A stretch of DNA of 64,000 nt from Comamonas sp. Y33R10-2 (GCF_019355935.1 NZ_CP079925.1:2356001-2420000); one strand, 5' to 3'. Shown: positions 1 through 7,830, counted from the first letter of the stretch. Notes: generated by a model from the letters alone, not told the origin. Program-made: numbers and translations.

Positions 1-492
1 CAGCAGCACCGTCGTGGGCACGCTGCCCGTGTGGCCGCCACCTTCACCGCCTTGTACGGTGATGACATTCGCGCCCATCTCAATGGCTTTTTGCGCATGC
101 TTTAAAGCACCCACGGTGGGCATGCAAACGATGTCGGCATCACGCAGGCGGCCAATCACCTTTTTGTCCGGGCCGCGGCCATAGCTCACGGCGCGCAGGC
201 GGTACTTCACAGCCAGATCCAGCAGCTGATCAGCATTAGGCTGGAACATGTGAAAGTTCAGGCCAAAAGGCTGATCATCTGTTTCGCGCTTGACGCGCAA
301 AATTTCGGCCTCAATCTTGTCGGCGTGAATCGTGGCACCGGCCAGAAAGCCAAAGCCACCGGCGTTTGTCGTACCGATCACCAGATCAGCACCGGCTACA
401 TAGCCCATAGCGGTCTGGATGATGGGGTAACGGCACCCTAGCAAGTCACAGATAGGGGTGCGCAGGCTTGCCATGTCGTTCATATTGCTCAT
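1..492 (-). CDS. ipdC: IpdC-like flavin-dependent reductase (nitronate monooxygenase family), partial
   Basis: The first 164 residues of a TIM-barrel flavoprotein of the nitronate monooxygenase/2-nitropropane dioxygenase family; the C-terminus lies beyond the window edge. The N-terminus has the family's early segment (PIIQTAMGYVAGA, about residues 23-35) and the FMN-phosphate region VQGGEGGGHTG (about 147-157). This part resembles mycobacterial IpdC, which acts on the HIP-derived CoA thioester during steroid C/D-ring breakdown. The ATG at 492 overlaps the TGA of the upstream crotonase by four bases (ATGA), so the genes are probably translationally coupled. Position directly after ipdA-ipdB-crotonase supports the IpdC reading. 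It could instead be a paralogue acting on another CoA thioester. Confidence 0.8.
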   Translation of the reverse strand, partial: MSNMNDMASLRTPICDLLGCRYPIIQTAMGYVAGADLVIGTTNAGGFGFLAGATIHADKIEAEILRVKRETDDQPFGLNFHMFQPNADQLLDLAVKYRLRAVSYGRGPDKKVIGRLRDADIVCMPTVGALKHAQKAIEMGANVITVQGGEGGGHTGSVPTTVLL

Positions 493-1394
493 GCCTTTGA
501 CTCTTCTTTGTTGGCTTTGACCATGGACTTGGCGTCTTGACCACCGAGTTGCCCCATGCCCATAGTTTGGCTATGCGCGTGTGCAAAGTGGTGATAGCCA
601 AAAGCCATGTCCATCGTGGCGCGCAGGCCCTGCAGGTCCTCGGCCTTGTTGACCACCATCTTTGTGAGCGCCATACCCAAGCGGGGCTGGGCTGTCAGTC
701 GCAGGGCGATGGCATCGACTTGCTCTTGCAGCTCTGCGCGCGGCACTACGCGGTTGACCATGCCCAATTGGTAGGCTCGGTCTGCGGGCATGCGGTCGCC
801 CAGCAGCAAAAATTCTTTGGCGATGCGGGGGTGCAGTTCATTGGCGTGGGCAAAGTACTCCACACCGGGGATGCCCATGCGCACCACGGGATCTTGAAAG
901 AATGCATCATCGCTGGCCACGATTAAGTCGCAGACCCAAGCCAGCATCAAACCGCCCGCCACGCAGGCGCCCTGCACCATGGCGATCATGGGTTTGGGAA
1001 TGTCGCGCCAGCGGCGGCACATGCCCAAATAAACCTCTTGCTCGCGGGCGAACAATTGCTCGCCACCGGGCTTGTTGGTGTGATCCCACCACAGGTGCGC
1101 ACGCTCAAAAGGCTTGTTGATGTCTCGACCGGGCGTGCCAATATCGTGGCCCGCGCTAAAGTGCTTGCCCGCACCGCGCAGCACGATGACCTTGACGCTA
1201 TCGTCATCAGTCGCCTTGCGGAAGGCAGCATCCAGCGCATAGGTCATCTGCGAGTTTTGCACGTTGTTAAACGTGGGTCGGTTCATGGTGACCGTGGCAA
1301 TGCCGTTGTCCACGCTGTAGAGCACGGGCTCATCAGTTTCGTAGACGGCCTTGTCCTCGCGTGTCACAAATTCGCTGGAAGCTGCGTTTTCCAT
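489..1394 (-). CDS. Enoyl-CoA hydratase/isomerase (crotonase) family protein
   Basis: A 301-residue crotonase. The oxyanion-hole segments are visible: HFSAGHDIGTP near residue 80 and ACVAGGLMLAWVCDLIVA near residues 143-160. An acidic stretch FQDPVVRMGIPGVEY follows where catalytic Glu/Asp residues sit in the family. It probably hydrates or hydrolytically opens a CoA-thioester ring in the pathway encoded by this operon. It holds the operon position of mycobacterial EchA20, but it is about 50 residues longer and has an aromatic-rich insertion around residues 90-115 (WWDHTNKPGG), so it may be a different subfamily. The ATG at 1394 follows a GGGAG site. It sits one base after the ipdB stop and overlaps the next gene by 4 bp. 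Confidence 0.85.
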   Translation of the reverse strand: MENAASSEFVTREDKAVYETDEPVLYSVDNGIATVTMNRPTFNNVQNSQMTYALDAAFRKATDDDSVKVIVLRGAGKHFSAGHDIGTPGRDINKPFERAHLWWDHTNKPGGEQLFAREQEVYLGMCRRWRDIPKPMIAMVQGACVAGGLMLAWVCDLIVASDDAFFQDPVVRMGIPGVEYFAHANELHPRIAKEFLLLGDRMPADRAYQLGMVNRVVPRAELQEQVDAIALRLTAQPRLGMALTKMVVNKAEDLQGLRATMDMAFGYHHFAHAHSQTMGMGQLGGQDAKSMVKANKEESKA

Positions 1395-1395
1395 A

Positions 1396-2166
1396 TCAGG
1401 CTCCCATGGCCGTAGCGCGCAGATTGTGCGGATCGAGTTGCGCCAGCAAAGCCAGCTGCTCGGGTGTGGGGTCCGCAGTTACGCCGACGTTGGCTGGAAT
1501 GTGGATAGGGAAACCCGTCGCCTCTTTGACTTGTTCCAACGTCACACCGGGGTGCAGCGACAGCAAGCGCACTTGATGGTCAGGACCACCAAAGTCCATC
1601 ACGCACAGGTTGGTAAAGATGAAGCGGATGTCGGTGGTTTCTTCCAGCGTCCAGCCCTTGGCCAAACGTGCAGGGTTGTAACCCACCGAGCCCACGTAAT
1701 CCACCTCGCCATCGACAAACACTTTGATGCTGTGGTTAGGCACAAAGAAAGAGTTGGCGTGGTTGATGGAGTTACCCGGAAAACCGCGCACACCCAGCAT
1801 CATCGATTTGGGACGTGCATAGTCACCGCCCACCATGGAGATGTTGCCTTGACCAAAGCGATCCACCTGAACGGGGCCCACCATGGCGTGGCGCTTGCCA
1901 CCCCAGACGTTATCGAAAATGCGAGAAAAACCCATCCAGCTTTCACGCTTGATTTGGTACTCACCACGGGGACCGACAGGAACCGGCTCGCTCACCACCC
2001 AGGCTTCGGAGTCCGTCATCATCAAATCCGTGTTGATAGACTTCATGCACAGCGAAGCAGCCAGACGCGGCACCAAGCCGATGCCGGTGGCCAGAACTTC
2101 GCCATCATTTTCCCAAGCGCGTGCCGCGGCGCAGATGACGCGATCAACCAATGCAATTTCACTCAT
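1396..2166 (-). CDS. ipdB: IpdB-like CoA-transferase family beta subunit
   Basis: A 256-residue class I CoA-transferase-fold beta subunit. In mycobacteria the IpdA/IpdB heterodimer does not transfer CoA but hydrolytically opens the last steroid ring (COCHEA-CoA). The start is ATG 2166, with GGAGG seven bases upstream; a longer in-frame extension to 2220 lacks a ribosome-binding site and overlaps ipdA. The segment GQGNISMVGGDYARPK (about residues 110-125) and the glycine-rich stretch after it are typical of the family. It lies 10 bp after ipdA and directly before the crotonase, so the two subunits are co-transcribed. Assignment to steroid catabolism is inference from gene order and similarity. 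Confidence 0.85.
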   Translation of the reverse strand: MSEIALVDRVICAAARAWENDGEVLATGIGLVPRLAASLCMKSINTDLMMTDSEAWVVSEPVPVGPRGEYQIKRESWMGFSRIFDNVWGGKRHAMVGPVQVDRFGQGNISMVGGDYARPKSMMLGVRGFPGNSINHANSFFVPNHSIKVFVDGEVDYVGSVGYNPARLAKGWTLEETTDIRFIFTNLCVMDFGGPDHQVRLLSLHPGVTLEQVKEATGFPIHIPANVGVTADPTPEQLALLAQLDPHNLRATAMGA

Positions 2167-2176
2167 CTTTGCCTCC

Positions 2177-3055
2177 TTAGAACACGGGAAGGGGCAGGCG
2201 CTTAATTGCGTCCATACCACCGACTTTTTCTAGATATTCCTGCTCCGTGCACTGCACGTACTTTTGCTGGTATGCGTCCCAGCCGCCCTCTTCCTTGCTG
2301 CTTGCCACGTATTCCTTGAAATGCTTGGCATCAAAGCCATACGCAGGTGCGCAAGATGTAGGGTGAGCACCGCCGGGCAGGTGAACCACGCCCGTGGTTT
2401 CTGAGCGCTCCCAGAACACCAGGCGAGCCGCATCAGCCGACTCGAAAGTGCTGGACTCCACCAGCTCATCGCAGCTGACATAGGTGTTAGTTGCAGCGCG
2501 GGCGAACAAGTCGTCCATATAAATATCGGGGCCTGCGATCTGGCAAACGCCACGCGAGTCAGCGCGGTCCACATGCAGCAACGCTACATCGAGCTTGATG
2601 GCGGGCATGGCCAGCCATTGCTTGCCGTCATACGGAGAATCAATCAGCTTGATGCTCTTGTTTTGCTTGAGCACATCGGTACCCAGACCCACGCGGGTGG
2701 GGATGTAAGGGATGCGCATACCGGCAGCCTTCAAACCCAGCACCATGTGGCCTTCATCGATTTCCATCACTTCGATGGCGCCGCTTTGGCGAGCCTTGCG
2801 AAAGTAAGGCTCCAGCGGAATGAAGTCCAGCGAGACAAAAGCGAAGATCAACTTCTTGACCTTGCCAGCGGCGCACAGCATGCCCACATCGGCACCGCCA
2901 TAAGCCACCACGGTCAAATCTTTGACGTCGCTGCGCAGCAGCTCGCGCACCAAAGCCATGGGCTTACGGCGCGGGCCCCAGCCACCAATACCAATCGTCA
3001 TGCCATCCTTGATGGATGCCACAACGTCCTTCGCTGTCATTACTTTATTGGCCAT
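2177..3055 (-). CDS. ipdA: IpdA-like CoA-transferase family alpha subunit
   Basis: A 292-residue alpha subunit of the class I CoA-transferase superfamily. The N-terminal block GMTIGIGGWGPRRKPMALVR (residues 18-37) and SDVKDLTVVAYGGADVG are strikingly like IpdA. The IDEG motif at residues 99-102 contains Glu101, which probably corresponds to the catalytic Glu of IpdA (inference). The protein has a C-terminal extension of about 20 residues relative to the usual length. The start ATG 3055 follows AGGAGG. It is the second gene of an operon of dioxygenase, ipdA, ipdB, crotonase and ipdC. An ordinary 3-oxoacid CoA-transferase is less likely because the beta subunit and neighbours also fit the Ipd set. 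Confidence 0.87.
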   Translation of the reverse strand: MANKVMTAKDVVASIKDGMTIGIGGWGPRRKPMALVRELLRSDVKDLTVVAYGGADVGMLCAAGKVKKLIFAFVSLDFIPLEPYFRKARQSGAIEVMEIDEGHMVLGLKAAGMRIPYIPTRVGLGTDVLKQNKSIKLIDSPYDGKQWLAMPAIKLDVALLHVDRADSRGVCQIAGPDIYMDDLFARAATNTYVSCDELVESSTFESADAARLVFWERSETTGVVHLPGGAHPTSCAPAYGFDAKHFKEYVASSKEEGGWDAYQQKYVQCTEQEYLEKVGGMDAIKRLPLPVF

Positions 3056-3070
3056 GTTTCAAGCCTCCTA

Positions 3071-3976
3071 TTAGTTGTTTTCGGGGGGGCGACCGACGGA
3101 GAAATCGTGACCCCAGAGGCTGACGGTCGTGAACTCGTGCGTGATGTGGTGATCCCAATCGATGATGGCGCCGCCGTAGCCAAACTCCAGATCGAAGTTC
3201 GAGGGCGTCTTCATGTAAAAGGAAATCATCTTGTCGTTGGTGTGCTGACCCAGCGTGGCCGAGAGCTTGGTCTGGCTCTTTTGCATGCGGTCCATGGCGC
3301 GGCCCACTTCGGGCATGTTGTCCACCTCAACCATCACGTGCACGCAGCCCGATGGAGAAGGGAACTCAGCCAGCGCCAGGCTGTGGTGACGCCCGTTGGC
3401 GCAGTGGAAGAAGTGAATGCGAACGGTCGGGCCTGCATCGCCAGCAGGCTTGAAGTTGTAAATATCCGAGAGGCCAAAGCCCAGCACATTGCGCACAAAG
3501 GCCACGGTCTTATCAAAGTCAGGGGCGGGCAGCACGGTGTGGCCCAGGCCATAGTCACCCGTGATGAAGCGCGATACGCCTTGGGGCGATGCGAAATGCG
3601 TGAAGTCGGACTTGAAGCCCCAAACGATTTCGTGGCGGTTGCCCGAGGGATCCATCACGATGACCAATTGCTGCACCTGACGCTTGGCACACAAAGCGGG
3701 GCTGCCCATTTCATAGGGCACATCTGCAGCTTCCAGGGCCTTAAGCGCTTGCTCAAAGGCTTCCTTGTTAGCCACTTCCCAGCCCGATGCTGCGTACTTG
3801 TCTTGGCTGCCAGGCTGGACCTGAAAGCGGAACTGACGCTCGTCCATCTTGATCAGCAGATCGCCATCAGCAGTGGTGCTGGGCATCATTCCAAGCACAT
3901 CGCGTGCATAGGTAACCCAGCGATTCAAATCAGAGCTCTCGGCGACAACGTAAGCCAGTCCACGTATTTCCATCAT
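3071..3976 (-). CDS. Type I extradiol ring-cleavage dioxygenase (BphC/HsaC/TesB type)
   Basis: A two-domain vicinal-oxygen-chelate enzyme of 301 residues that cleaves a catechol next to one hydroxyl, using Fe(II). The metal ligands are readable: His146 (GLGHTVL), His213 (CVHVMVEV) and Glu264 (DLEFGYGG). The catalytic His198 (RHHSLAL) and Tyr254 (FYMKTPS) are also present. His146 falls at the same number as in BphC. I chose the ATG at 3976 because GGAGG lies 10 bases upstream; a TTG at 4036 would add 20 residues without a good site. The length matches HsaC, the steroid A-ring dioxygenase. It is the first gene of the ipd operon, preceded by the shared regulatory motif at 4047-4092. The aromatic substrate cannot be read from the sequence. 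Confidence 0.88.
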   Translation of the reverse strand: MMEIRGLAYVVAESSDLNRWVTYARDVLGMMPSTTADGDLLIKMDERQFRFQVQPGSQDKYAASGWEVANKEAFEQALKALEAADVPYEMGSPALCAKRQVQQLVIVMDPSGNRHEIVWGFKSDFTHFASPQGVSRFITGDYGLGHTVLPAPDFDKTVAFVRNVLGFGLSDIYNFKPAGDAGPTVRIHFFHCANGRHHSLALAEFPSPSGCVHVMVEVDNMPEVGRAMDRMQKSQTKLSATLGQHTNDKMISFYMKTPSNFDLEFGYGGAIIDWDHHITHEFTTVSLWGHDFSVGRPPENN

Positions 3977-4046
3977 GATGGCGGGGCCTCCAACCCAAAT
4001 CTTGTGTAGTGATGGAGAAGATTCTGGTTCTGACAAGGCTTAGCAA

Positions 4047-4092
4047 CATCGTCCATTGAGACTAACGATTTGCCATTTTTTGCTGCAAATTT
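4047..4092 (-). promoter_or_regulatory. Shared upstream regulatory motif, copy 1 (dioxygenase-ipd operon)
   Basis: On the minus strand this reads TTTGCAGCA, 15 bases, then TTAGTCTNNNTGGACGATG, ending 70 nt before the dioxygenase ATG. The same elements with a 12-base gap occur at 7606-7649 before the second operon. No good sigma-70 -10/-35 pair is visible downstream, which suggests activator dependence (inference). The rest of 3977-4277 holds no gene. Confidence 0.6.
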
Positions 4093-4189
4093 AATAGCGC
4101 AACCTCTAATAAATAAGAGCACTTCAGGGCAATAGGACTAAACCCTTTCACCCATTTGAGGTAGTACGACTCTGGGTATCAACCCTCAT

Positions 4190-4224
4190 AAAAAAAGGCC
4201 GCACTTCACAATGGAAATGCGGCC
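4190..4224 (-). terminator. Rho-independent terminator of the SDR-SnoaL-OYE operon
   Basis: The stem GGCCGCA/TGCGGCC spans 4197-4224, and a run of A at 4190-4196 reads as a T-tract on the minus strand. It lies 54 bp past the OYE stop and separates the two catabolic operons. Confidence 0.8.
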
Positions 4225-4277
4225 AACACGATGAACCTTGTAGGGATCAACCCGAGGGCTGATCAGCAATCTCTTAA

Positions 4278-5360
4278 TCAGGCAGCCTGAACCTCATCAG
4301 CCTGCGCATAGTCGTTGTAGCCCTTGGCACCAGCGGTGTACAGCGTGTTGCGGTCAAATTTACTCAAAGGCAAGCCCAGGCGCATGCGCTGCACCAAGTC
4401 TGGGTTGGCAATGAAATGCCGCGCAAATGACACGGCCTGCCCCTCACCTGCCTGCAGCGCCGCTTCTGCGCTTTCCCCATTAAAGCCGTCGTTCAGAATC
4501 AGGTTGGCGCCAAAGTTCTCACGCGCCAGCTTGAAGGCATCAATGGAGGGCTCAAACAGCGCACGCATCACGTGCAGGTAAGCAATGCCCAGCTTGGCGG
4601 CTTGGCGCATCAGCTCTGCATGGGTGGCTGCTGAGTTTTCATCGGATGTGTCGTTAAAGGTATTGCCGGGGTTCAGACGCAGGCCCACGCGATCAATGCC
4701 AATCACATCCCCCATAGCACCCAAACACTCCGCTGCAAAGCGCGCGCGGCTGGCAGCGTTGCCGCCGTACTCATCAGTGCGCTGGTTGGTACTGGAGTGC
4801 AAAAACTGCAGGCTTAAATAACCACTGGTGCCGTGCAACTCCACACCGTCAAAGCCAGCATCCACAGCGCGCTTGGCCGCGGCGGCATGCTCGGCAATGG
4901 CTTTGCGAACCTCTTCAGTACTCAAAGCATGGGGCACGTCGAAGTCCTGCATGCCTGCAGCATCGGTCCAGATCTTGCCCTGCGCCTGAATGGCTGAGGG
5001 CGATACCGAGCGCACGCCCGCTGGCTTGATCTGGCTACTACCAATACGGCCTGAATGCATGATCTGCAGCACGATGGAGCCACCGCGTGCATGCACAGCA
5101 TCTGTCACCTTGCGCCAGCCGCGCACATGCTCGGCGGTTTCAATACCGGGCTGGCGGCAATAGGCTTGACCCGTCACTTCAGGCCATGCGCCTTCAGCCA
5201 CGATCAAGCCGGCATCGCCGCGCTGACCATAGTGCTCAGCCATGATGTCCGTAGGCATGCCATCGACATCAGCGCGGTTGCGCGTCATGGGGGCCATGAC
5301 TACGCGGTTTTGCAGCGCAATCTTGCCAAACTGGGTAGGTGTAAAAAGCATTTGATTCAT
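4278..5360 (-). CDS. Old Yellow Enzyme family NAD(P)H:flavin oxidoreductase (NemA/xenobiotic-reductase-like)
   Basis: A 360-residue single-domain FMN ene-reductase that would reduce the C=C bond of an alpha,beta-unsaturated carbonyl compound. The family's N-terminal VVMAPMTRNRA (residues 20-30), LQIMHSGR (98-105) and SSTNQRTDEYGG are present. The carbonyl-binding pair, usually His-His or His-Asn three residues apart, here reads HGTSGYL, giving His176 and Ser179; Tyr181 is kept. The second ligand is therefore Ser, an unusual change. The start is ATG 5360 with AAGGA upstream; a TTG at 5366 is less likely. It is the last gene of its operon, 9 bp after the SnoaL-like gene, and likely acts on a dehydrogenation product made by the SDRs. 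Confidence 0.88.
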   Translation of the reverse strand: MNQMLFTPTQFGKIALQNRVVMAPMTRNRADVDGMPTDIMAEHYGQRGDAGLIVAEGAWPEVTGQAYCRQPGIETAEHVRGWRKVTDAVHARGGSIVLQIMHSGRIGSSQIKPAGVRSVSPSAIQAQGKIWTDAAGMQDFDVPHALSTEEVRKAIAEHAAAAKRAVDAGFDGVELHGTSGYLSLQFLHSSTNQRTDEYGGNAASRARFAAECLGAMGDVIGIDRVGLRLNPGNTFNDTSDENSAATHAELMRQAAKLGIAYLHVMRALFEPSIDAFKLARENFGANLILNDGFNGESAEAALQAGEGQAVSFARHFIANPDLVQRMRLGLPLSKFDRNTLYTAGAKGYNDYAQADEVQAA

Positions 5361-5369
5361 ACCCAATCC

Positions 5370-6017
5370 TTAGCGCACACGCATGCGCGGTGCGGGCGTG
5401 CCGCGGCGCATGGTTTTGAGGAATTGCTCCAGTGGCGCGGGCGCAGCCACTTGCGGCAGCTCATCCTTGCCGGGGCGGTTGGCCCAGAATTCTTTCCAGC
5501 TCGGGAACAGGTCGTGGAAAGCACCGTGATAGGGCTCACGACCGGGCCAGCGCATCTTCATGTCGCCAATTGGCGGCTTGTTCAGATCGGTGGCATACCA
5601 GTAGCAGGGCAGACGGCGGCGGAAGAACCACTGACCGTCAATGCGCTCGTAGTCATCCCAATACAGCATCTGCATGATGACCCACTCGGCACCGCACTCA
5701 TGCTCGTTTTTAGAATAGACCACGCCAGTGGCGTGATCCTTGTCCACAAACTCAATGATGTGCTGCCCAAGGTGGTGAGAAGTGCCCGTGAACTGGTCAC
5801 GCAGCGTACTGTCTTGCCAAGCCATGAAATGATCACGCCCAATCTTCTCCTTGCCAACCTTGATATCGGGAGCAAATAGGTTGACGTGGGCATCCATGTC
5901 ACGCATGTCCAGCGACAAAGAGTACTTGCCAGCCAGCTGACGAATCGCATCCAGCGACTCCAGTCGGTCGATACGATCTTCCAGCGTTTGTGGCCACTGA
6001 TTCACGGGTTCACTCAT
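5370..6017 (-). CDS. SnoaL-like (NTF2-fold) protein
   Basis: A 215-residue protein of the SnoaL/ketosteroid-isomerase-like cone fold. The N-terminal helix and start of the pocket, LESLDAIRQLAGKYSLSLDMRDMDAHVNLFAPD (first 20 residues from Leu22), are typical of the SnoaL_4 group. Members act as cyclases, isomerases, dehydratases or hydroxylation partners, so the reaction cannot be fixed. The middle (YWDDYERIDGQWFFRRR) is the family's beta-strand edge. The C-terminal 60 residues are rich in Pro, Trp and Arg. Start is ATG 6017 rather than TTG 6023. It sits between an SDR gene (13 bp) and the OYE gene (9 bp), so it probably serves the same pathway. Confidence 0.75.
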   Translation of the reverse strand: MSEPVNQWPQTLEDRIDRLESLDAIRQLAGKYSLSLDMRDMDAHVNLFAPDIKVGKEKIGRDHFMAWQDSTLRDQFTGTSHHLGQHIIEFVDKDHATGVVYSKNEHECGAEWVIMQMLYWDDYERIDGQWFFRRRLPCYWYATDLNKPPIGDMKMRWPGREPYHGAFHDLFPSWKEFWANRPGKDELPQVAAPAPLEQFLKTMRRGTPAPRMRVR

Positions 6018-6030
6018 CTTCAACTCTCTT

Positions 6031-6798
6031 TTACAACGCTGTCACCAGCACGGCAGAACGACCGCCATCCACAGGCAGCGAAGCACCGGTCACATAGCTG
6101 GCTTCATCGCTGGCCAAGAACAAAATGGCATTCGCCACCTCTACCGACTGACCCACACGACCCATAGGGATCAGCTTTTCCGTGGTCTGGCGCGAGGCGT
6201 CATCTGCCAACATGCCGGCAGTAGCTGGCGTTTCGATGACAGCAGGAATGATCACGTTGACGCGCACACCCGCAGCAGCGCCTTCAGCGGCTGCTGCGCG
6301 CGAGAAGTTAATCACCGCAGCCTTGGCTGCCGAGTAACCCGCCATATATGGCGTACCCAGCGTGCCGCAGATGGAGCTGAGGTTGATGATGGAGCCGCCG
6401 CCATTTTTCATCAGCTTCAATGCCGTGCGCGTACCCCAGAAAGTACCGTCAACCGATGTGCCAAAGTTGGCTTGCCAGTCTTGGGTCGACATGGCTTCAA
6501 TGCCGCCCCAGGTATAGGCCATGGCGTTGTTGACCAGAATGTCCAGCTTGCCGTGTGCCTTGGCCGTTTGCTCCAGTGCGCCAACGATCTGAGCTTCAAC
6601 GCCCACATCGGCCACAACCGCTTCAGCCTTGCCACCCGCAGCCTTGATCTTGGCCACCACTTCATCCAGTGCTTCCTTGCGGCGACCGCAAATCACCACT
6701 GTTGCACCCTCTTGGGCGAAACGCTCTGCTGTGGAAGCACCAATGCCGGAGCTACCACCAGTAACGAATGCCACTTTGCCTTCAAGACGCTTGCTCAT
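6031..6798 (-). CDS. Short-chain dehydrogenase/reductase (SDR family)
   Basis: A 255-residue classical SDR. The nucleotide-binding TGGSSGIG is at residues 13-20, the NNA motif (NNAMAYTWGG) near 90, the catalytic Ser in INLSSICG, and Tyr-x3-Lys in GYSAAKAAV. The NNAG motif has Met in place of Gly. It likely oxidises or reduces a hydroxyl/keto group on the pathway intermediate with NAD(P). I chose the ATG at 6798 because AAGGAG sits seven bases before it; the ATG at 6804 would leave no spacing. It lies 11 bp after the second SDR gene. Paired SDRs next to ipd genes also occur in the mycobacterial KstR2 regulon, which supports the pathway guess. Confidence 0.87.
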   Translation of the reverse strand: MSKRLEGKVAFVTGGSSGIGASTAERFAQEGATVVICGRRKEALDEVVAKIKAAGGKAEAVVADVGVEAQIVGALEQTAKAHGKLDILVNNAMAYTWGGIEAMSTQDWQANFGTSVDGTFWGTRTALKLMKNGGGSIINLSSICGTLGTPYMAGYSAAKAAVINFSRAAAAEGAAAGVRVNVIIPAVIETPATAGMLADDASRQTTEKLIPMGRVGQSVEVANAILFLASDEASYVTGASLPVDGGRSAVLVTAL

Positions 6799-6809
6799 AT
6801 TCATACTCC

Positions 6810-7541
6810 TTACAGGAAGGCGCTGCCGCCGTTGACTGCCACGTTCTGACCGGTCACAAAACCGCTGTCATCGCTGGCCAGGAACACGGCCACCTTGGCG
6901 ATGTCATCAGGCTCGGCCATGCGGCCCATGGGCACGCCGGCGATGATGGCATCAGCCCATTCCTTGGGAATGCCTTGCATCATGGGGGTGTTGGTAGGGC
7001 CGGGAACCAGGGTGTTCACACGAATGCCCTTGGGTGCCAGTTCTTTGGCCATGCCGCGGGTCAAGCCCATCATGGCGGCCTTGGAAGCGCAGTAATGCGC
7101 GGGGCCATCACCACTCACAGCTGAGGTGCTGGAGATATTGACGATGGTGCCGCCCTTGCCTTCTTGCATCTGCTTGACCGCAGCGCGCGCGCAGTAGAAA
7201 GCACCATTCAGGTTCACGCCAATCACGCGCGCCCAAGTTTCATCGGTGATGTCGGCAAACTGATCGACAGCGCCGGTGCCAGCGTTGTTCACCAGCACAT
7301 CCACACCACCCAATTCATTTTTGATCTCTGCGAAAAACTGATCGACAGCAGCACTGTCAGCCACATTGACCGAACGGGCCACATGCTTGCCCGTTTTGCC
7401 TTCCAGAGTTTGCTTGGCGGACTCTACATTCAGGTCCACGGCCACCACGGTTGCGCCTTCATCGGCGAAACGTTGTGCAATCGCACGACCCATACCCTGA
7501 CCAGCACCTGTGACTACCGCCACTTTTCCAGCTAAACGCAT
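6810..7541 (-). CDS. Short-chain dehydrogenase/reductase (SDR family, FabG-like)
   Basis: A 243-residue classical SDR with TGAGQGMG (residues 11-18), NNAGTG, the catalytic Ser in NISSTSAVSG, and YCASKAA carrying Tyr-x3-Lys. The Asp in VVAVDLN after beta-2 favours NAD(H) over NADP(H). It is the first gene of the four-gene operon. The ATG at 7541 follows AAGGAG. The shared motif at 7606-7649 lies 65 nt upstream. It probably carries out a beta-hydroxyacyl or ring-hydroxyl dehydrogenation in the same pathway; substrate is unknown. Confidence 0.87.
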   Translation of the reverse strand: MRLAGKVAVVTGAGQGMGRAIAQRFADEGATVVAVDLNVESAKQTLEGKTGKHVARSVNVADSAAVDQFFAEIKNELGGVDVLVNNAGTGAVDQFADITDETWARVIGVNLNGAFYCARAAVKQMQEGKGGTIVNISSTSAVSGDGPAHYCASKAAMMGLTRGMAKELAPKGIRVNTLVPGPTNTPMMQGIPKEWADAIIAGVPMGRMAEPDDIAKVAVFLASDDSGFVTGQNVAVNGGSAFL

Positions 7542-7605
7542 TGTTGTCTCCTTGTTGATCTGAAATCAAAACGTAGAGACAGCGTAAGAAAAAATGGGCG
7601 TCAGA

Positions 7606-7649
7606 CCATCGTCCAACAAGACTAAGCAAATCAGCGTTGCTGCAAAATG
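7606..7649 (-). promoter_or_regulatory. Shared upstream regulatory motif, copy 2 (SDR-OYE operon)
   Basis: Minus strand: TTTGCAGCA, 12 bases, TTAGTCTNNNTGGACGATG, ending 65 nt before the first SDR start. It matches the element at 4047-4092 in sequence, order and distance, so both operons are probably controlled together. Confidence 0.6.
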
Positions 7650-7704
7650 AGTAGCAAACAGTGCAATTAGCTCAAAGAGATCTCGTACTTTTGAGCGTTA
7701 ATAA

Positions 7705-7737
7705 CGAAAAAAGCCAGAATTCCTAAGAATTCTGGCT
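7705..7737 (-). terminator. Terminator of the tRNA-Gly/tRNA-Cys operon
   Basis: A perfect 11-bp stem (AGCCAGAATTC at 7712-7722, its complement at 7727-7737) with a 4-base loop. The A-run before it is a T-tract on the minus strand. Confidence 0.85.
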
Positions 7738-7741
7738 TATC

Positions 7742-7815
7742 TGGAGGCGCGAACCAGAGTCGAACTGGTCTAACCGGATTTGCAATCCGGGGCATAACCG
7801 CTTTGCTATCGCGCC
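7742..7815 (-). tRNA. tRNA-Cys (GCA)
   Basis: A 74-nt cloverleaf including an encoded CCA. The anticodon loop reads ATTGCAAA, giving anticodon GCA. It is last in a five-tRNA cluster transcribed leftward. Confidence 0.95.
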
Positions 7816-7830
7816 GTTATCACAAAAATC

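Noticed and set aside
1351..2205. 284-codon plus-strand frame opposite ipdB
   Set aside because: No family features, and the minus-strand gene has strong ones.
2573..4009. 478-codon plus-strand frame opposite ipdA and the dioxygenase
   Set aside because: Low-complexity His/Gln-rich translation; it mirrors two well-supported minus-strand genes.
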